From Nymphalis io (taxonomy: Eukaryota; Arthropoda; Insecta; Lepidoptera; Nymphalidae), in contig NC_065906.1 in assembly GCF_905147045.1 (NCBI RefSeq), positions 5,766,001-5,830,000 on the forward strand: a DNA stretch of 64,000 bases. The letters run 5' to 3'. Under the pieces are notes generated by a model. The model ran no database searches. It was not told the DNA's origin and saw only the letters and a list, made by a program, of their open reading frames with translations. Made by a program: the position numbers and the translations under genes. Position 1 is the stretch's first letter. Each line of letters begins with the position of its first letter. Positions 58,085 to 64,000 of this stretch are shown one piece after another.

Positions 58085-58207
58085 ACAGGGAATAGAGCCT
58101 AAGCATCTACCTTCAACAGCACCAACCAGCTTATGTAGACTGGGCCCAAGACGAGTTTTCGGTTCCCCTATTCTAACGTCTTGAAGGAACCAGGGTGTGT
58201 CGTCCAC
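58083..58207 (-). other. GC-richer coding-like block between AT repeats
   Basis: A compact block flanked by (AT)n on both sides (58034-58082 and 58211-58222). On the minus strand it reads MDDTPWFLQDVRIGEPKTRL then GPSLHKLVGAVEGRCLG without a stop. No family is recognised. Most likely a transposon coding fragment. Confidence 0.3.
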
Positions 58208-59084
58208 ACTTATATATATATAAGATGATAGAACTCACAGAAAACACATTATAGTTTTTTATGAGAACGCGTAAAATATCGACCGGACTGTTCGGATATT
58301 GATGAGAACTGAAAAGCTTAACGCATGTGGCGCTGTAGTCGCGCGTCTAACCAATAGGAACGATTCTATTCGGTTTCCTCTATTATGAATGAAAAAAGTA
58401 CTCAAATTCATTAAAAAAAAACTTAGTTAAATCTTGGTAAGGATTGTGTTGTCTTATAATTAAAAATAAGTTATTAAATTTGTAGTTGAAATTTTGAAAA
58501 AAAAATCAAGCATTAAGTTTGTAGAATAATTTGTTTGTTAAAAAATTAACAAGGGTTTATTTCGTTTCGGAACAATATATATTTATTTCTATAATATATA
58601 TATTTGTTATATTTTTCACAATACTATTGTTTAATTATTAGTTTATTTTGCCGTTTACATCATATTCTTAATTTTAGTTTAATATTTAGTAATTTTTATA
58701 TTTTACTTTGCTTTACCTTATGTCCCCGTTAAAATTCTTAAAAATAGATTAAGGATTTCTGAGAAAGAAGTTAGATTACATTATTATATTATAATAAAAA
58801 TAAAAACGTGTAATGGAAAAAAAACACCATTAGCACATTTCCAATCTGTGGAGATTCAGTTATGTCATTATTAAAGTAATAAATTCTCTCGCTAATCCTG
58901 AAGGAAAAGATAAGGGAACGACATTAGGGAGGGTCTCTTAGACCTAATTTTCATGCGTCCAGCGTACCCCATTAAACAACACCGAACGTTTATTTAATAT
59001 TCAAACGCCAGTAAACAATTATAGTGTGCTGAGATCCATGTTAAATTTATTTTAATCAAAATCAAATTTATACTTCACTAGCTT
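58208..59084. other. AT-rich gene-free stretch
   Basis: No feature recognised. Confidence 0.45.
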
Positions 59085-59400
59085 CCCGTCCCGGCTTCGC
59101 ACATAGGACAAGGGTCTACCTAACATATTTATATCCTAATAATATAATTGTTGGTTTACACGGCGCACACCAATATAGTTCCTAGTCAGTATGATTCCTT
59201 CCATTCAAGTTCATTCCATCTTCAACAATTATCATCATATTTTAACCAATTTGCACAAAACCGTAACGAATTGTACACTTTTCTCATGAGTCACTCCGTC
59301 CATTGGTGAAAACCGTATCCGGATCCGCTCGGCCGTTTTTGAGTTCCGTGAAAAAATCAAACACGTTTTATTAACAAAATCTCCGTGACTCCGAGTGGGG
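59085..59400 (+). repeat. Decayed lepidopteran repeat relic
   Basis: 'actagcttcccgtcccggct', 'tcgcacataggac' at the start, and 'accgtatccggatccgctcg', 'gccgtttttgagttccgtga' further in, resemble common lepidopteran transposon relics with a 'cccggcttcgcac' motif. Family uncertain. Confidence 0.45.
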
Positions 59401-59414
59401 CTGAACTTGAAGCT

Positions 59415-59761
59415 ATAATAATAATATCCTATAATATCCTGGGACATTTTTCACACACGGCCATCTGATCCCAAATTAAGCTTGAACAAAGCTTGTGCTA
59501 TGGAAACCAGACAACTGATATACTACATATACTACTTTTCTTTTGTAAATACATACTTATATTTCTATATAAGTATGTATTTACAAAATACATACTTATA
59601 TAGAAATATAATATAATATAATATATAATAATTTTCTAATTACACCCAGACTCAGGACAAACAGATATGTTCATGCACACAAATGTCTGTCCTGGGTTGG
59701 AATCGAACCCACAACCTTTGGCGTGAAAAGGCAAGTATCTACCAACCCCGATAACCGGCTC
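59415..59761 (-). mobile_element. SINE C, full length with internal inverted duplication
   Basis: Reverse copy from tail ('atatcctgggac') to head ('cctgggttggaatcgaaccc'). It is enlarged in the middle, where the 'tttgtaaatacatacttata' segment is followed by an inverted copy and then part of a third, direct copy. Confidence 0.85.
59542..59587. repeat. Perfect inverted repeat, 21-bp arms, 4-nt loop, inside SINE C
   Basis: 59542-59562 is the exact complement of 59567-59587; loop TTCT. The SINE C copies at 54242 and 56818 lack the second arm. Confidence 0.95.
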
Positions 59762-60317
59762 GTCAAAGTTACAATAGAGCGTCGAAAGCTACAAGAGAGC
59801 GTCGCTTGCGAGAAAAGTTACTTGCGATTTTTACTTGTGCTTGGATTCTCAAGCTGCCACGTCGGTGGTTAAAGTTTATAATAAGTTTCAAATCAATATC
59901 TAATATATTAATGAATATTATGCAGTACTTTTTAGATAATATCTAGTGCAAAGATTTCTCAGAACAAAGTATAAATAGACAAACTTCGATCTTCTGCACT
60001 CGCTCTAGTAATACGATACAATTAATTCGGCTTTTGTGCTGGTTTGCGGTGTCTTAGTAAACTAAACACTGGAATTTCTGTAAAAAAAAATGTTAATTAA
60101 AAGTAGGATAAAAGTTTGTGTATAGGTAAATATTTTTTATATTATAAGGAATAAAGTATTTTCATTGTCATTATGAATACAAACTATACTTTTAAAGCCT
60201 TGTTTTAATTATACTACTTATAATTATAAAAGTACAATATTTATAAAAACAGTGAAAATCTGAGTAAGTGCTTATCCGACTGGGAAGGTTTAGTGAACTT
60301 GACCCTAGAATGACCTT
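59762..60317. other. AT-rich gene-free stretch
   Basis: No feature recognised. Confidence 0.45.
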
Positions 60318-60530
60318 TTTTTTATATTCGCCGGGAGGGCAAATGACTCTACTCCACCTGATGGTAAGTGGTAGTAGAGTCCAAACGCGACGACGGCCAG
60401 TACAGACGGGAAAAACGTTCTGCACTAGCCGCCCTCGCCTTGCCGGCCCGCAAGATGCCTCTTCACGCCTCGTTTAAAGGAACCCGGGTTGTAAGAGGAG
60501 GGGAAAACGTGACCTTGAAAATAATGTTGA
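60318..60530 (-). repeat. Repeat M, retroposon-like, GC-rich
   Basis: On the minus strand it ends 'cttaccatcaggtggagtag...ccctcccggcgaatat' then an A-run (the T-run at 60318-60326). The body is GC-rich ('gccgccctcgccttgccggc'). Its terminus resembles family D. The plus and minus open frames here are by-products. Confidence 0.55.
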
Positions 60531-60731
60531 TACCTTCATTTTGTTTAAAACTATAAAAGAAGAACTTTTATAATAAATTTGCTTTTTATTTTACTTTCAA
60601 AATGAAAATTGTATTGAATGTTTTTTTGTTATTATATATGAGTGTATTTTTAAGAAGTTTTAATGTTTTTTTAATTTTTTTTATTATACTTGATTTTCAT
60701 ACAATATTTTATTATATTATATTATGATTAA
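60531..60731. other. T-rich gene-free stretch
   Basis: No feature recognised. Confidence 0.45.
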
Positions 60732-61066
60732 CGTCCTCCAGACGATTTTTGCTACGGCGGCCAATCTCAATAGAGATAAGTCAACTACGCAGGAGATAGT
60801 CAACAAGTGTGTGCGCAAACACAGATGCGATCTTTATTCGATAACTCTCGTAAACGACCGAAAAGAGTTCAGGCGCAGGACCAACGGCTTTACGTGCTTT
60901 CCAAGGCACAGGAGTGTACATACTTCCAACTTTCAGACTCCAGAGAGCTACTTAGAATCTTCGACAGAAAAAAGACAGTAACTTTATTATTGCTCTGACC
61001 TGGGGCTTGAATCCCGGCCCTCGGGATCTGCATTCATATTTTTAGTCACTAGACTAACAAGGTTTT
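60732..61066 (-). mobile_element. SINE B, full length
   Basis: Reverse copy from 'cgtcctccagacgatttttg' through 'caagtgtgtgcgcaaacaca', 'agagttcaggcgcaggacca' and 'ggcttgaatcccggccctcg' to 'tagtcactagactaacaagg'. The two plus-strand open frames are spurious. Confidence 0.8.
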
Positions 61067-61340
61067 TTTTATAGGATAAATAAATAAAGAATAAATTTAT
61101 TTATTCTCTCCCACAGTCAATAAAGTTTACATTTTTTTTAATATATATATAAATACAGTTAGTTATATGTGGGAGACAAGAGCCCAAGGTAAGGAACTAT
61201 TTATTTATTTAATTTTATAGAAAACAGGAGGAACACTTAAGTTTTTACAATATATTATCTAGTAATAAGTACTTATGCTAATAGAAATAAAAAGATAATG
61301 TATGCTTGAGAATATGTGCGTGTGAGCGCATGTGAGAAAA

Positions 61341-61459
61341 ATAGTATAACTATGTAGTATATCAGTTGTCTGGTTCCATAGCACAAGCTCTATACAAGCT
61401 TAATTTGGGATCAGATGGCCGTGTGTGAAAAATGTCCCAGGATATTATTATTATTATTT
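61341..61459 (+). mobile_element. SINE C, 5'-truncated
   Basis: 'atgtagtatatcagttgtct', 'ccatagcacaagctctatac', 'tttgggatcagatggccgtg', 'aatgtcccaggat' and an ATT-repeat tail. Confidence 0.75.
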
Positions 61460-62061
61460 AAATGATCACGTGTGATTATGATGTACAGTCAAAGTTGTTT
61501 TTATGAATAGTAATTTAATGAGAAGGTGAAAAGAACTTTTAATAGCTCTCGAGGAGTGGTATAGCGTTCAGTGCGAAGTTGTCAACAGGTGAAGTTGACA
61601 AAAGTTTCGATTGGGTCGGTTTTAAGTAGAATTTGCATTCAAAGTTTACGGTTCCTTCATTGAGGTGTAAATTAACGGTCGATTTTAGTACGAATTACGT
61701 ATTTATCAAAAAGTTTTCAACATAAAAAATACTTATTGTAACATTAACGTAATTATTTCTGTTCGCTAAATAAAAATGTATCAGTTCGTATTTTTATAAT
61801 TTGCTTTTGATTGAAGTTATGATGTGTTCTTTGGATATTCGAGATATAAGAAACCAATATACGCACACGTTAAACAAACACATACAAGTCAGAGATATCT
61901 GATATGTCTTTTATAGGTTTAGCAGAATTTCAGAAAAAGCAAATGGGTCGACAATTTTCTACGACTACATCAATGTACTAAGCTACGTTTAAATATTATA
62001 CAATAAAAACAAAAATGAATCACTCATAATATTGCAACAATAGACGTTATATTATACGTTA
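61460..62061. other. Gene-free stretch
   Basis: Slightly GC-richer at 61550-61720; no assignment. Confidence 0.4.
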
Positions 62062-62325
62062 ATGGCTATCACCAATAAGATTCCGTTTAACTATTTTATT
62101 TATGCGTTGGGTAAATCAATATCCCCAAGTTGCTCTGATTATGACGTAATTGAAGATGTTCTTCATAATGTCAGGGAATATATTCGGAGTGAAGGCATAA
62201 AAGGTTACACTCTTACACAAGATCAATTTAATGAATTAAGTATGTTTTTCAAAACTACTCCTTACACTTTCAGATGCAGCAAAACCATTATTTTAAACCG
62301 TCAGAAAACGAATGACCGAATATAA
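62062..62325 (+). CDS. Hypothetical 87-residue open frame
   Basis: Starts MAITNKIPFNYFIYALGKSI and continues with a charged, protein-like composition (SCSDYDVIEDVLHNVREYIR, then YTLTQDQFNELSMFF) to a TAA at 62323-62325. It is not low-complexity and has no copy elsewhere in the window. There is no signal peptide; aromatic residues are common. About 90 bases downstream begins a decayed fragment at 62400-62651 that looks mobile-element-derived, so this frame may belong to the same element. I do not recognise the protein. It could also be a short host gene or a chance frame. Confidence 0.25.
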   Translation: MAITNKIPFNYFIYALGKSISPSCSDYDVIEDVLHNVREYIRSEGIKGYTLTQDQFNELSMFFKTTPYTFRCSKTIILNRQKTNDRI

Positions 62326-62399
62326 GCTGTAGTTAAAAGCCGGAGCTGCAGCGGAAAAAGCTGAACGAACAAACGTTACAAATATTCATCTCTTATTCC

Positions 62400-62651
62400 A
62401 AATTGTTTTTTTGTTCTGTTTGCAGTTGAAACGCTTGGATCTTGCAGTAATAGTGCAAAAAGTTTCATCAAAAATATTACACCCCGTCTTATTGCTCTTA
62501 TTCTACTGGTGACAGAAGGGCTGGATCATTTTTCGCCCAGATAATCGGAATTGCGATTCAAAGGGGATATGCTGCTACCATTCCAAGCGGTCACGATTTG
62601 TACAGTAACTATTTTTTAATTTTTATATGTGATATATTTTTATTTTTTATA
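62400..62651 (+). pseudogene. Decayed protein fragment, probably retroelement-derived
   Basis: Two adjoining frames read FAVETLGSCSNSAKSFIKNI then TPRLIA (62419 onward) and, after a frame change near 62500, TGDRRAGSFFAQIIGIAIQR. The pattern 'VETLG...A..FI..I..RLI..TGD.R...F..Q.I..AIQRG' is one I associate with the C-terminal part of multi-copy invertebrate reverse-transcriptase-bearing proteins; this is from memory and uncertain. A T-rich tract ending CAG (62401-62425) precedes it, which mimics a splice acceptor. The frame change and truncation make it non-functional. Confidence 0.35.
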
Positions 62652-63129
62652 TAATGTAAATAATACTGTATTGTGTTTTACTTTAATAAATGAATGTATT
62701 TTAGCTGTAGTTACTAATGATAATAGTTACTTACGATACACGGTGTGATAAAACAAAATAAGCAATGAACATAACAATGTTGTACAAAAAAATTTACAAT
62801 ATTAAAAAAACATATTTGATACATTTGTGAACCTATATGTGATAAAATAAATATTCATGTTTTAAAAGCCTTTTCGAAACATCAAATCGAGCAATAGTTT
62901 TATTAGTTGATACACAGCTTAGTTTAAAGTTGGAATAGGAAAACTTAGTGATATGATGCAAAGGAAAACTTGACCTTGCAATGTTTGCATTTAATATTCA
63001 GTTTATTGTGTGATAACTAAGATTTTTAAAAAATATTTAATATATTTAATTCCCATTTGGCAACTAATGTAATTGTTCAAATCAAGTTTCAATTTTATGT
63101 AATCTTTAAATTTAGTTGATGATGATGAT
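62652..63129. other. AT-rich gene-free stretch
   Basis: No feature recognised. Confidence 0.5.
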
Positions 63130-63365
63130 AAGTAGGCCCCATAGACATTTGTCTTTTACGAAAAATTAACCATCACTTACATAGCCAGTGCATGATGAAT
63201 CTTGGGAACAAAGATGTTATGCCCTTGTGCCTGTAGTTAAGCTGGCTTACTCACCCTTAGAACTAAAAAACATATCAATACTGAATATTGCTCAGTAGCG
63301 ATAGAATATCTAATGAGTTGGTGGTACTTGCCCGGGCGGGCTTGCATAAGGCCTACCATCAAGTA
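63130..63365 (-). repeat. Family D interspersed repeat
   Basis: 'agtaggccccatagacattt', 'cttgggaacaaagatgttat', 'tgcccttgtgcctgtagtta', 'gttggtggtacttgcccggg', 'cttgcataaggcctaccatc'. Confidence 0.8.
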
Positions 63366-64000
63366 AAACGAAATATTTTTGTATTGTATTAATGCAAATT
63401 CTCATGAGTCAATTATTATATTGTTTTAAAAAGAAAATAAAGCATGCTATCCGCGCGAAACCGGGTAGCTAATTATGTAATGAAGACAAAACAAAACCGT
63501 CTATTTAATAAAGTTCAAACAATGAATGGTATTTTTTCTACGAAAGAGTAAAATTAATTTCATTAAACTCATATGAAAAACCACACCCGTGTCTGTTCGT
63601 TAATTAAACTCATATTTATTAAGGTTTGTTTGTTTTGTATTCATCAATTTCATTCTGGTTTATTTTCTTTAGGTTATTATCGTAATAGTAAAATTGAAAA
63701 CATTATTTGTATAATCATATTTATTATGGAATTGAATAAATACAGCGCAGGTACGTTCATTGGCTCGACGAAGGTTCGCACCGAATTGAATAATTCATTT
63801 CATGTAACAAACCGTAGATCGTGATGTCGTTTCCATGAATTTTCATTAAAATCTATTTTTATAAAACTCTTTATTACATTATAAATACTCGTAATTTATG
63901 ACAGACTCATGACGAGATCTCCTGCATTAGGTTCGATTCATATAAAATTTAGCAGAGTCACTCATTTCGCGACGTAAACGCTCACTAAGGATTTACGCTA
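63366..64000. other. AT-rich gene-free stretch to window end
   Basis: The short plus-strand frame at 63573-63824 is hydrophobic and AT-driven, with no recognisable domain. Confidence 0.4.

Noticed and set aside
58025..58207. Open frames with Tyr-Ile repeats on both strands
   Set aside because: They are the translation of an (AT)n microsatellite; only the GC-richer adjoining block merits attention.
1..64000. CRISPR arrays, prokaryotic defence or biosynthetic clusters
   Set aside because: No regularly spaced direct repeats, no long adjacent open frames and no operon structure; the DNA is clearly eukaryotic.

Overview
The window looks like nuclear DNA of a lepidopteran, most probably a butterfly. 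It is AT-rich, has no operon-like organisation and no ribosome-binding-site-led genes, and is packed with eukaryotic transposable elements of types familiar from Lepidoptera: several tRNA-headed SINE families, Jockey-, R1- and RTE-type LINE remnants, and mariner transposons. The species call rests on the look of these repeats from memory, not on any search.

No intact host gene is visible. The window is either intergenic or inside one or more very long introns. The best host-gene candidate is a short first-exon-like open frame on the minus strand at 14177-14286 (ATG, 36 codons, then a consensus splice donor). Weaker coding-like blocks lie at 45445-45639 (minus) and 62062-62325 (plus). Several GC-richer, apparently single-copy islands (near 14290-14480, 26050-26290, 30975-31045, 35700-36060, 46230-46700) could be 5' exons or regulatory DNA, but nothing in the sequence proves it.

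Layout. 1-16 kb: SINE A and B copies, family D repeats, a direct repeat pair (G) and the candidate exon. 16-19 kb: a 3'-truncated, frameshifted R1-clade LINE with 5' leader and ORF1. 19-33 kb: scattered SINEs, a full SINE A in each orientation, and a family D copy split by family E. 33-34.2 kb: a decayed Jockey-type reverse transcriptase. 34-47 kb: Jockey 3' tails, a GC-rich block at 39.2-39.6 kb and family D copies. 47.4-52.1 kb: two mariner elements in opposite orientation; the first has an RTE fragment in place of its middle. 53-64 kb: SINE B, C, D, E and F copies, AT microsatellites and a decayed protein-coding fragment near 62.5 kb.

Two themes stand out. First, at least seven near-perfect hairpins (arms 13-25 bp, mostly 4-5 nt loops) are scattered through the window. 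In two cases sibling repeat copies in the same window show the hairpin is a secondary inverted duplication, which points to template-switch mutation. Second, the abundant family D repeat, a separate repeat at 60.3 kb and the Jockey LINE share a similar 3' terminus (a CCATCAGGTG-like motif, then an A-rich tail), suggesting non-autonomous elements that borrow the LINE machinery. I see no CRISPR array, rRNA gene, functional tRNA gene or bacterial-type system.
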